Source: JAVEVH01 sp964430365 (GTDB lineage Bacteria; Patescibacteriota; Dojkabacteria; SC72). Taken from it: DNA of 7,587 nt. Shown here in pieces: positions 1 to 6,394 of the stretch. The notes under the pieces are model-generated. The model had not been told where the DNA came from, ran no database searches, and saw nothing but the letters and a program-made list of their open reading frames with translations. The stretch covers positions 1 through 7,587 of the forward strand of contig CAYSEU010000037.1 of assembly GCA_964430365.1 (NCBI GenBank), written 5' to 3'. Numbering within the stretch: the stretch's first letter is position 1; each line of letters starts with the position of its first letter. Made by a program: the position numbers and the translations under genes.

Positions 1-20
1 AAATATTTTTATTATGCTTT

Positions 21-461
21 TCATTTATTAGAGTTTACTGAATTTAGAAAATCTTGTAAAAATACAGTTGCTGATATCATATCTATTTTCCCTTTAGATG
101 ATTTACTGCTTTGTCCTAGTGATAGTAGCATATTTTGAGCTTGAGTTGTAGAATAGCTTTCGTCTTGGAAGAGGAGGGGAAGGGAGGTTTGTGAAGAGAG
201 ATTAGTAACGAATTTATCAATCTTTTTTAAAGTTTTTTCATACTGTTTTTCAAACATTTGGGGTTTACCTATTAATATACTTTTTATTTTATATTCTTCA
301 ATTATTTCTAACATATCTTTTATTAATTCTTCCTGTCCTCTATTCTTAGTTATTTCTAACACCTTTAATGGAGAGGCAATTAATCCTTTATTATCAGATA
401 TTGCTAATCCAAATCTTTTATCTCCGTAATCTATTGCTAAAATTGGGTTTAATACATCCAT
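21..461 (-). CDS. ruvX: RuvX/YqgF-family Holliday junction resolvase-like nuclease
   Basis: This 146-residue protein has the length and RNase H-like fold signature of the YqgF/RuvX family, which acts in the cytoplasm as a putative Holliday-junction resolvase and, in some bacteria, in 16S rRNA 5'-end maturation. The N-terminal strand reads LAIDYGDKRFGLAIS, placing the first metal-binding aspartate at D11. The other two acidic residues are E101 in FQDESYST and D127 in GKIDMISA, so the catalytic triad looks intact. The glycine-containing strand SILIGKP (about 62-68) is also recognisable, with K where many homologues have L. The ATG shares one base with the alaS TAA (TAATG), so translation is probably coupled to alaS; no Shine-Dalgarno sequence lies close upstream. 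An alaS-ruvX neighbourhood is known from Firmicutes, where a small gene lies between them. The gene ends in TGA with a backup in-frame TAA at 12-14. No terminator is visible in the 20 bases left, so the transcript may continue out of the window. Confidence 0.93.
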   Translation of the reverse strand: MDVLNPILAIDYGDKRFGLAISDNKGLIASPLKVLEITKNRGQEELIKDMLEIIEEYKIKSILIGKPQMFEKQYEKTLKKIDKFVTNLSSQTSLPLLFQDESYSTTQAQNMLLSLGQSSKSSKGKIDMISATVFLQDFLNSVNSNK

Positions 462-2248
462 TATTCTAATATTGCCTTTATTCTTTTAATACCTGCCCCT
501 ACATTCTCCTGTTTTAATATCTTAAACTTACCTAAAACAGAGGTATTTTCTATATGAGGGCCGTTACATATCTCTACGGAGAAGGGGTTCTCTTTATTAC
601 CAATATAGTAAAGCTTTACAGTCTCTCCATATTTCTCTTCAAAAGCAGCAAAGGGGACTTTACTTAATGCTTCCTGTTTACTTACTTCTTCGTATGTAAC
701 TGGGAGTGATTGTTTTATAGTGGTGTTAATAATGTCCTCTACCTCTTTTATCTGTTCCGGGGTCAATTTCGTTTCATTAGGGAAATCTAATCTTAATCTT
801 TCTGGTGTAATATTACTTCCTTTCTGGTATACATGATTTCCTAATACTTTCCTAAGTGCAGCTAAGAGTAGGTGAGTGGTTGTATGATATTTAGTAGACA
901 TTTCTGATGTGTCTGATAGTCCTCCTTTAAACAAACCTGAGGATGCGGTTCTAGATGTATCTTGGTGTTTACTTTTAGCTTTTTCAAACCCTTCCATATC
1001 ATTAATCTTAATACCTTTCTCTTTTAATATCTCTTCCGTTACCTCTTTTGGTAGGCCGTATGTTTCGTACATTTTAAAGATATCTGAACCAGTAATATTC
1101 TTCTTTTTAGAAATTAAAGCATCTAATTCTTTTAAACCATTTTGTAATGTCTTGTTAAATTTCTCCTCTTCCTCTTCTAATACCTCTAAAATCTCTTCCC
1201 TATTACTTTCTAATTTAGGCCATACCTGTTTAAATTGCTCTATTGAAATATCTGCGATTTCTCTTACAAAGGAATTTTCTATACCTAACTTTCTTGCATG
1301 TCTCATAGCTCTTCGTATTAATCTTCTTAATATATATCCTTGCATACTATTAGAGGGAGTTACTCCATCCATTACTATCCATGTAGATGCTTTAATATGG
1401 TCTGTTACTATTCTTTGAGATTGGATATTTCCATTCTTAGAAAGAGATTCTACTTTTTCAAATATTGGTTTGTATATATCTATATCAAACACAGAGTCTT
1501 TTTCTTGGCTTAACATTACTAATCTATCTAGGCCACCACCAAAATCTACATTGTGTCTTCCTAGAGGTAGATATGCTCCGTTCTCAAAAAGATATTCCAT
1601 GAATACATTGTTCCCTATCTCAACATACTTACCACAGTCACAATTGATATGACACTCTTTGCCACATGGTTGTTTACCAGTGTCATAGAAGATTTCAGAG
1701 TCTGGACCACAGGGACCTCCAGTTGGTAATCCCCACCAATTTTTCTCTTTGCCATATTCTTGTATTCTTCCATTCTTACCAACATTAGCCGTTATTCCAT
1801 ACTTGGAGAATATTTCTTTCCATGTCTCTATTGATACTGTATCTTTTGGAATATTTTCTTCTCCTTTAAATACAGATGCATATATTCTGTTTATATCCAT
1901 CTCTAATACATCTACAAAAAACTCTATAGTCATCTCTATGGCTTCTTTTTTAAAGTAGTCATTTAGAGACCAGTTACCTAACATTTCGAAGGTAGTACAA
2001 TGTGTAGCATCTCCTACCTCATCAATATCTCCCGTTCTTAAGCATCTTTGTGAATTGGTTAACCTCTTACCAAGAGGATGTCTTTCTCCCTTAAGAAATG
2101 GTACTAATGGAAACATTCCTGCATTAACAAAGAGTACAGAAGCATCATCTTCCGGTACTAATGGGGCACTAGGGATTTCTATATGGCTTTTATTTTTAAA
2201 AAAGTCTATATATTCTTTCCTAAGTTGTATGTATGAAAGATTTCTCAT
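461..2248 (-). CDS. alaS: Alanine--tRNA ligase, short form lacking the C-Ala domain
   Basis: This class IIc synthetase charges tRNA-Ala and has a domain that clears mischarged Ser/Gly. I start it at the ATG at 2248 (595 aa), because homologues begin a few residues before the helix RKEYIDFFKNKSH. A TTG at 2272 would add eight residues lying over the -10 element. Numbering from the ATG, motif 2 spans QRCLRTGD (67-74) to FEMLGNWSLNDYF (87-99). GGPCGPDSE is near 177-185 and the motif 3 glycine strand GGGLDR is at 237-242. A tRNA-recognition region follows (about 250-445). The editing domain has H455-xxx-H459 and the distal C561-xxx-H565, so all four metal ligands are present. The protein stops about 25 residues after that, so the coiled coil and C-Ala (DHHA1) domain of the roughly 875-residue E. 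coli enzyme are missing. A four-Cys insertion (C195, C199, C203, C205) sits in the catalytic domain, and the usual GPCGPC reads GPCGPD. Identity is certain; CPR affiliation is inferred. Confidence 0.96.
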   Translation of the reverse strand: MRNLSYIQLRKEYIDFFKNKSHIEIPSAPLVPEDDASVLFVNAGMFPLVPFLKGERHPLGKRLTNSQRCLRTGDIDEVGDATHCTTFEMLGNWSLNDYFKKEAIEMTIEFFVDVLEMDINRIYASVFKGEENIPKDTVSIETWKEIFSKYGITANVGKNGRIQEYGKEKNWWGLPTGGPCGPDSEIFYDTGKQPCGKECHINCDCGKYVEIGNNVFMEYLFENGAYLPLGRHNVDFGGGLDRLVMLSQEKDSVFDIDIYKPIFEKVESLSKNGNIQSQRIVTDHIKASTWIVMDGVTPSNSMQGYILRRLIRRAMRHARKLGIENSFVREIADISIEQFKQVWPKLESNREEILEVLEEEEEKFNKTLQNGLKELDALISKKKNITGSDIFKMYETYGLPKEVTEEILKEKGIKINDMEGFEKAKSKHQDTSRTASSGLFKGGLSDTSEMSTKYHTTTHLLLAALRKVLGNHVYQKGSNITPERLRLDFPNETKLTPEQIKEVEDIINTTIKQSLPVTYEEVSKQEALSKVPFAAFEEKYGETVKLYYIGNKENPFSVEICNGPHIENTSVLGKFKILKQENVGAGIKRIKAILE

Positions 2249-2255
2249 GAGTATG

Positions 2256-2264
2256 ATTATATCA
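2256..2264 (-). promoter_or_regulatory. Extended -10 element immediately upstream of alaS
   Basis: The - strand carries TGATATAAT, a perfect extended -10 (TG-N-TATAAT), separated from the alaS ATG at 2248 by 7 bases. Transcription from here would start at or within a base or two of the ATG. The -35 at the expected distance (TTCTAC with a 17-bp spacer) is poor, which extended -10 promoters tolerate. The 36-bp gap after the upstream gene has no terminator, so alaS could be both read through and separately initiated. Confidence 0.5.
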
Positions 2265-2284
2265 GAAGGCAATGTTAAGTAGAA

Positions 2285-4162
2285 TTACTTTGAATTATTA
2301 TCTTCTTCCTGTTTAATAGATTCGATTTGTTTGTAAAGAGAATCTAAATCTTCTACTGGTTCAGGAGGAGTAACAACCTGTTCTTCAATTGTTGGCTCAG
2401 GGATACTCTCTTGTGAAGGGGTAGGTAACTCAGGTTCAGGAGCTTGGAAATCATTTTTAACCAAGTATTTCAAATCTTCTGCTTGTCTCTGTTCAATTGG
2501 TATTTCTGTAGTAGGTGGTACTGATTGAGGGAGTGCATAGTTATTTGGTTCACTCTCTTTAGATCCATCCTTCCATATTGCTACTATTACCATCGGTACT
2601 ACTATTGCTAATACTATTAATCCTAATCCTCCTCCTATTATTAGTACAGTTCTTTTAGCTATTTCAAAACCAAAGATATTGAAGTAGTCAGTATCTTCTT
2701 GTTCATCTCCTCCTTGGATTGTAAATGTCCAGCTCTTTTGTACAGAAGACTTATTACTATCTTCAAAAGTTAAATCTACTTTGTGTAGGCCGTACGTTAA
2801 AGCCTGCTCAGGTATATATATTACGGTATATTCACTCTCAGAGATTTTGTTTATCTTAATATCTTTTGTAATATCTCTATTATCTATTTTTATTAATATA
2901 CTAGATTCGTTTATAGTGGCTCCCTCTGATGATACTAAGGAGGCTTTTACAGTAGGTAATTGATTATTAATATTATCAGAGCTAGTAGGAGACATATTAA
3001 TAACTTGGGGCTGTGGTAATACTATTTGATCATCTGGTTTTTGTGGCTCAGGAGTCTTAGGTGATATTAATATCTCTTCTGATATATCCATTCCCATTGC
3101 TGCTGGTATTTGATTATCTACAGCTCTGATTATTACTCTGTATGCCCCAGCTGTAACATCTGAAAAATCTATATTGTATGAAGTTATAGAGGGGTTAATA
3201 TTTTTGTTAATAGCTTTCCAAGTACTCTGATTTGTTGGGTTAGAAGATATATATATTTCGTACCTTATTATCTCTCCATCATCTTCTCCCTCCCAACGTA
3301 CCCTTAATATTTTGTTATCTTTTATTTCAACTGGTGATATAGGCTCAATTATTTTTACACTAGGGTTACTATTCTCTTTAGGGCTTACACTTATTACCCA
3401 TGATTGAGATGAAAGATGTGTACTGTATCCATCATGTATGAATATATTTGCTAGGTAACTACCTGCTTTGTTAGTGAAACCTTTTAATTTAATACTTAGT
3501 TTCCCATTTCCTCCATCTTCAAGTACGGTAGGCTTTAGCCAATCTTCTCCAACAGTAAAGGAGTAAGAGTAATTTATTGTATCTCCATCTATATCCTCTG
3601 CTTGTACAGTATACTCATATGTTACCCCAGTTTGTATATTTTGAGATGGTAAAGATGCTCTAGGTGTAGTTGTGAATTGAGGTTTGGTATTTGTTGTAAT
3701 TGCTCTTACACCCTTAATATCATATGGACTACTTATTACACATGTATATGATTGATTATTTGTATCAGTCATACTCCCAGAAAGGTTATATGCTTTCTCT
3801 GTTTGTGGTGTAAATGGGAATGATTCACTTATGATCTTAGGTGAGTCAGTATATTCTTTTGTAATTAATATAGTTCCCATACTGTCAGATACACTTATAC
3901 TTTTTACGAAGAAAGCCTGTGAGAGAGCATCTACCTGAACTCTTACTGTACTATTTATTTCTAAAGAGTAGGGATTAACATTGGGGAATGTAATGATACA
4001 TGGGTTTGTTTCACTTAACTCTATATCTTCAAATGCTTTATTCCTGAGATCAAAACTACTGTTTTGCAAAAGACCGAATATGAAGATGGGTAATGTTAGT
4101 AAAAGGAGAAATGTTAATGCTATATTCTTTTTCTTCTTTCTTGTAAGTGGGGCATTTCTCAT
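2285..4162 (-). CDS. Putative surface protein: signal/anchor helix, Ig/cadherin/FN3-like domains, C-terminal TM and acidic tail
   Basis: I do not recognise a named family for this 625-residue protein. It begins with a basic stretch (RKKKK) and a hydrophobic helix at about 13-33, a signal peptide or anchor. Residues 45-150 form a beta-rich domain holding the protein's only two cysteines, C55 and C141, spaced to form a disulfide. Residues 161-260 resemble a cadherin-like/putative-Ig repeat with EDIDGDTINYSY, a likely calcium-type DxDGD loop, followed by a DWL. Residues 266-366 look like an FN3-type domain (WEGEDDGEIIRYEIYIS, then GAYRVIIRAVDN). Residues 388-483 form another Ig-like beta domain. 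A second helix lies at about 505-531. The last 94 residues are rich in Pro and Glu and end in a short predicted helix; by topology this tail should be cytoplasmic. No LPxTG motif is present, so it is not an obvious sortase substrate. The gene starts 16 bp after the solute-binding protein gene, and a weak AAGGA lies 13 bp before the ATG. Adhesion or scaffold roles are only guesses. Confidence 0.85.
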   Translation of the reverse strand: MRNAPLTRKKKKNIALTFLLLLTLPIFIFGLLQNSSFDLRNKAFEDIELSETNPCIITFPNVNPYSLEINSTVRVQVDALSQAFFVKSISVSDSMGTILITKEYTDSPKIISESFPFTPQTEKAYNLSGSMTDTNNQSYTCVISSPYDIKGVRAITTNTKPQFTTTPRASLPSQNIQTGVTYEYTVQAEDIDGDTINYSYSFTVGEDWLKPTVLEDGGNGKLSIKLKGFTNKAGSYLANIFIHDGYSTHLSSQSWVISVSPKENSNPSVKIIEPISPVEIKDNKILRVRWEGEDDGEIIRYEIYISSNPTNQSTWKAINKNINPSITSYNIDFSDVTAGAYRVIIRAVDNQIPAAMGMDISEEILISPKTPEPQKPDDQIVLPQPQVINMSPTSSDNINNQLPTVKASLVSSEGATINESSILIKIDNRDITKDIKINKISESEYTVIYIPEQALTYGLHKVDLTFEDSNKSSVQKSWTFTIQGGDEQEDTDYFNIFGFEIAKRTVLIIGGGLGLIVLAIVVPMVIVAIWKDGSKESEPNNYALPQSVPPTTEIPIEQRQAEDLKYLVKNDFQAPEPELPTPSQESIPEPTIEEQVVTPPEPVEDLDSLYKQIESIKQEEDNNSK

Positions 4163-4178
4163 TTCTATATATTAATCC

Positions 4179-5501
4179 TTATTTATTACTAACTGCAAGC
4201 CTCTCGTTTATATCCTCTTGTATCTTTGAGAGTACTGATCCACTGTCCTGCCTATTTTCCACTATCGCAGTTATTGCATCCTTAAGTAAGTTTTCTACAA
4301 AAGATTGGTCTCCCATTTGCCATGATTTCATATATGGAGCCATTTGAGCTATTGCTTTGGTATATTCATCTTCAAGCAACTCTGAATTCATTGATACTCT
4401 TGAATATGGTTGTCCAAAATATCTAACCTTTGCTGCATTTTGGAAAAGTCTTCTTTGCTGTTCTGGTTGACTAAGAAATTCTACAAATTTCCATGCCTCT
4501 TTTGAATGCTTACTTGTACTTGTAACAGCATCTGCCCAGTATGATGAGTAGTAAACCTCTTCATTGTTTGGGAGTCTTGGTAGCGGTGCTAGTGCGAAAT
4601 TAATATTGGGTGCATTTTCAAGTATATCTAGAGCTCTCCAAGATGTACCAAACATCATTGCTAGTTCTCCATTTTGGAATTTAGTTAAATCACTTGGTAA
4701 ATATATTGCCCATGTAGCATTTTCATCCTGTACAAAGGATGTATATGTATCGAGGGCAGATATTGCTCTACTAGTAGTCAGGTTTACTTGATCTCTTGTA
4801 CTATTCATTACTTGTACTTTGTTTTGTAACAGGAAGTAAGAAAGTATATCTACGGAATGTACAATATTTTTAGAGGTACCTATTGCTAATCCAGATTGAG
4901 TAATTTTCCCATTAGAATCTTTCTTAGTTAACGCTTGGGCTACTTCTATAAAGGAATCCCAATCTTTCGGAGGAGCTGTGAATCCTGCTTCAGAGAAAAT
5001 ATCTGTATTGTAAATTACCATTAAACCATCTATATGTAATGGTATTGCATATATCTTTCCATCTCTTCCTGTCAAATCATCAACAGCAGTAGGGTAAAAT
5101 TCCTCAGCATATGTTTGTGCACTCATAACGTCTTCTGGAAGTGGTGTTAAATATTTTTCATATTTAGGTAACCAAGTATTATGTATTCTAACAACATCGG
5201 GTGCTGGTTCTATAGAGGAGGTGGCTTGTTCTAATCTTGTATATACGGTATCTTCGTAATTCTTAAAAGATTGTTGTGCATACTTTATCTTTACTCCAGG
5301 ATTCTCTGCTTCATATTTCTCTATTAGTGGATGCATTACATCATCTGATTCCCATATTCCCCAATAAACTATCTCTACATCATTAACAACTGGTTCATCA
5401 GGATCTGTAGGTAACATGAAATACATTATTAATGCAATTACAAAAAGTATGCTTGCAGTTATCGAAAGTAATTGGACTATTTTTTTAGTTTTAGAATCCA
5501 T
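4179..5501 (-). CDS. Membrane-anchored extracellular solute-binding protein, family 1 (ABC sugar-type)
   Basis: This 440-residue protein looks like a periplasmic-binding-protein-type receptor of family 1 (maltose/oligosaccharide-type), which captures solutes outside the membrane for an ABC importer. Residues 9-29 form one N-terminal hydrophobic helix after KTKK. The mature domain then opens with VEIVYWGIWES and a YEAENPGVKIKY segment typical of the family. The hallmark stretch runs from GKIYAIPLHIDG through IYNTDIFSEAG to PPKDWDSFIEVAQAL (about 148-190). FQNGELAMMFGTSW (about 276-289) and EAWKFVEFLSQPEQQ (about 335-349) are also family-typical. I find no cysteine at all, so it cannot be a lipoprotein; the uncleaved helix probably tethers it. 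No permease or ATPase gene lies in the window, so the transporter must be elsewhere or the protein has been put to another use. The substrate cannot be read from the sequence. It lies 17 bp after the sortase stop, with no Shine-Dalgarno site. Confidence 0.92.
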   Translation of the reverse strand: MDSKTKKIVQLLSITASILFVIALIMYFMLPTDPDEPVVNDVEIVYWGIWESDDVMHPLIEKYEAENPGVKIKYAQQSFKNYEDTVYTRLEQATSSIEPAPDVVRIHNTWLPKYEKYLTPLPEDVMSAQTYAEEFYPTAVDDLTGRDGKIYAIPLHIDGLMVIYNTDIFSEAGFTAPPKDWDSFIEVAQALTKKDSNGKITQSGLAIGTSKNIVHSVDILSYFLLQNKVQVMNSTRDQVNLTTSRAISALDTYTSFVQDENATWAIYLPSDLTKFQNGELAMMFGTSWRALDILENAPNINFALAPLPRLPNNEEVYYSSYWADAVTSTSKHSKEAWKFVEFLSQPEQQRRLFQNAAKVRYFGQPYSRVSMNSELLEDEYTKAIAQMAPYMKSWQMGDQSFVENLLKDAITAIVENRQDSGSVLSKIQEDINERLAVSNK

Positions 5502-5517
5502 ATTTCATTGTACAAAA

Positions 5518-5523
5518 ATTATA
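5518..5523 (-). promoter_or_regulatory. Possible internal -10 element before the solute-binding protein gene
   Basis: A TATAAT hexamer overlaps the last codons and stop of the sortase gene, 16 bases before the ATG of the solute-binding protein gene. A TTAATA at 16-bp spacing is a mediocre -35 and there is no extended TG. It could be a secondary start inside the operon, but in DNA this AT-rich a single good hexamer is weak evidence. Confidence 0.25.
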
Positions 5524-6313
5524 GTCTTTCAGCTACTACTATTAATCTCTTGGTTCCTACACCTAGTGGCCAGCAAGTCATTAGGGTTACAGTTTCCTTG
5601 TCTCCTTGGGTTTTAAGTATGGAAAAATCGTCGGGAGAAACGATTCTTTTGTTTCTAACAACATACTCTAATTTGGTATCCTCTTTCTGTATACTTACAA
5701 TATCCCCTATATCTACTCCCTCTAATTTAGTAAATATTGTTTCAGGTAAATTTGAGTGTTTACTAAAGAAACTAATTACTGCACTATGACCGTATATGAA
5801 GGAGTTTCCCCCATCTCCTGGAAGAGGAGTTCCTTTAAAGTGTGCTAATCCGAATTTAAGATATTGGTCATATATCTTTTCATCGGAGCTCTCTACATTA
5901 GGTGTAATTCTAATATCCTCTATCTCTATTTTAGGAATTGTAATATACATATTTTCTTTGTACTCCTTGTTCACCACTATCTGCTTACTGCTTTTGGTAG
6001 TAGGATCATATGTAAACATGCCTTTGTACTCTAAGCTATCGGCATTTTCTGAGAGGTTAGCAAAGTAACTTTTACCAGGGTCGTAATATGCGAATTCATC
6101 TTCAATATACTGCCTATATGACTCTGGTAGGGGGTCTTTAATCAAATTTTGTTTAAATATTTGAAACTCTCCCTGCAGATATGAAGAGAGGAGAGGTACT
6201 CCCTGACTTAATACAATTACCAACCCTATTAGGGCTAATGTCCAAGAGAGGATTCTCTTTGTTATCTGTATTTTCTTCTCACTCTGTTTTTCTACTTTAA
6301 TATCGTTATCCAT
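5519..6313 (-). CDS. Sortase-family transpeptidase
   Basis: This 264-residue protein is a sortase, a cysteine transpeptidase on the outer face of the membrane that cleaves a C-terminal sorting signal and joins the protein to a cell-surface nucleophile or another subunit. A basic N-terminus is followed by one membrane helix (about 22-42), then a roughly 75-residue linker. The sortase barrel starts with MYITIPKIEIEDI (122-134). The segment GLAHFKGTPLPGDGG leads into YGHS with the catalytic His at H176. TLMTCWPLG holds the catalytic Cys, C247, the only cysteine in the protein. The partner Arg is R256 in TKRLIVVAERL, close to the C-terminus. All three active-site residues are present, so it should be active. 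I cannot assign a class firmly; the short C-terminus and the TC-P-G...R spacing fit class D/E-like housekeeping sortases. No LPxTG-type substrate is encoded in the window. It is the first gene of the - strand series and has its own well-formed promoter. Confidence 0.94.
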   Translation of the reverse strand: MDNDIKVEKQSEKKIQITKRILSWTLALIGLVIVLSQGVPLLSSYLQGEFQIFKQNLIKDPLPESYRQYIEDEFAYYDPGKSYFANLSENADSLEYKGMFTYDPTTKSSKQIVVNKEYKENMYITIPKIEIEDIRITPNVESSDEKIYDQYLKFGLAHFKGTPLPGDGGNSFIYGHSAVISFFSKHSNLPETIFTKLEGVDIGDIVSIQKEDTKLEYVVRNKRIVSPDDFSILKTQGDKETVTLMTCWPLGVGTKRLIVVAERL

Positions 6314-6323
6314 TGTAATAGAT

Positions 6324-6352
6324 ATATTACCAGTTAGATATTTCTATGTCAT
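6324..6352 (-). promoter_or_regulatory. Sigma70-type promoter of the sortase operon
   Basis: On the - strand the -35 hexamer is ATGACA (6347-6352, five of six to TTGACA). A 17-bp spacer ends in TGG, and the -10 is TAATAT (6324-6329), giving an extended -10. The ATG of the sortase begins 10 bases after the hexamer, so transcription should start about 0-4 bases before the start codon. It would drive the sortase and the genes behind it. This comes from motif and spacing only. Confidence 0.65.
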
Positions 6353-6355
6353 TTG

Positions 6356-6382
6356 TTGGCACTTAATGTATTTGTCTGCTAG
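6356..6382. promoter_or_regulatory. CIRCE-like operator (candidate HrcA site) over the dnaJ promoter
   Basis: The left arm TTGGCACTT (6356-6364) matches seven of nine bases of the CIRCE arm TTAGCACTC. The spacer is exactly 9 bp (6365-6373). The right arm GTCTGCTAG (6374-6382) matches six of nine bases of GAGTGCTAA. The repeat covers the -35 and runs into the -10, where HrcA operators are often found on chaperone promoters. The arms pair poorly with each other and hrcA is not in the window, so this is a degenerate candidate, supported mainly by geometry and by the downstream gene being dnaJ. Confidence 0.45.
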
Positions 6383-6385
6383 AAT
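6356..6385 (+). promoter_or_regulatory. Sigma70-type promoter of dnaJ
   Basis: The -35 hexamer is TTGGCA (6356-6361, five of six to consensus). An 18-bp spacer ends in TGC, and the -10 is TAGAAT (6380-6385, five of six), again an extended -10. The dnaJ ATG follows 9 bases later, so the mRNA is probably leaderless or has a leader of only a few bases. The -35 is 3 bp away from the -35 of the divergent sortase promoter, so the two polymerases would bind back to back. Confidence 0.65.
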
Positions 6386-6394
6386 ATCTTTTGT

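Noticed and set aside
21..23. TGA at the ruvX end as evidence of TGA=Gly recoding
   Set aside because: Reading through would add only three residues before a TAA, and no in-frame TGA occurs in the other long genes, whose glycines are read from GGN codons.
909..1418. A 169-residue open frame on the + strand inside alaS
   Set aside because: It is antisense to the conserved AlaRS tRNA-recognition and editing regions; its Ser/Leu/Ile-rich sequence is typical of a shadow frame.
2249..2272. A TTG start at 2272 that would lengthen AlaRS by eight residues
   Set aside because: The extra residues do not belong to the family's N-terminus, and their codons contain the extended -10 element TGATATAAT; the ATG at 2248 fits homologues better.
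2520..2540. LP-containing stretches in the Ig-like protein tail as possible sortase sorting signals
   Set aside because: They read LPQSV and LPTPS, not LPxTG, and lie after the membrane helix on the predicted cytoplasmic side, where a sortase cannot reach.
5472..5789. A 105-residue open frame on the + strand across the sortase and solute-binding protein genes
   Set aside because: It runs antisense to the catalytic Cys region of the sortase and has no family signature.
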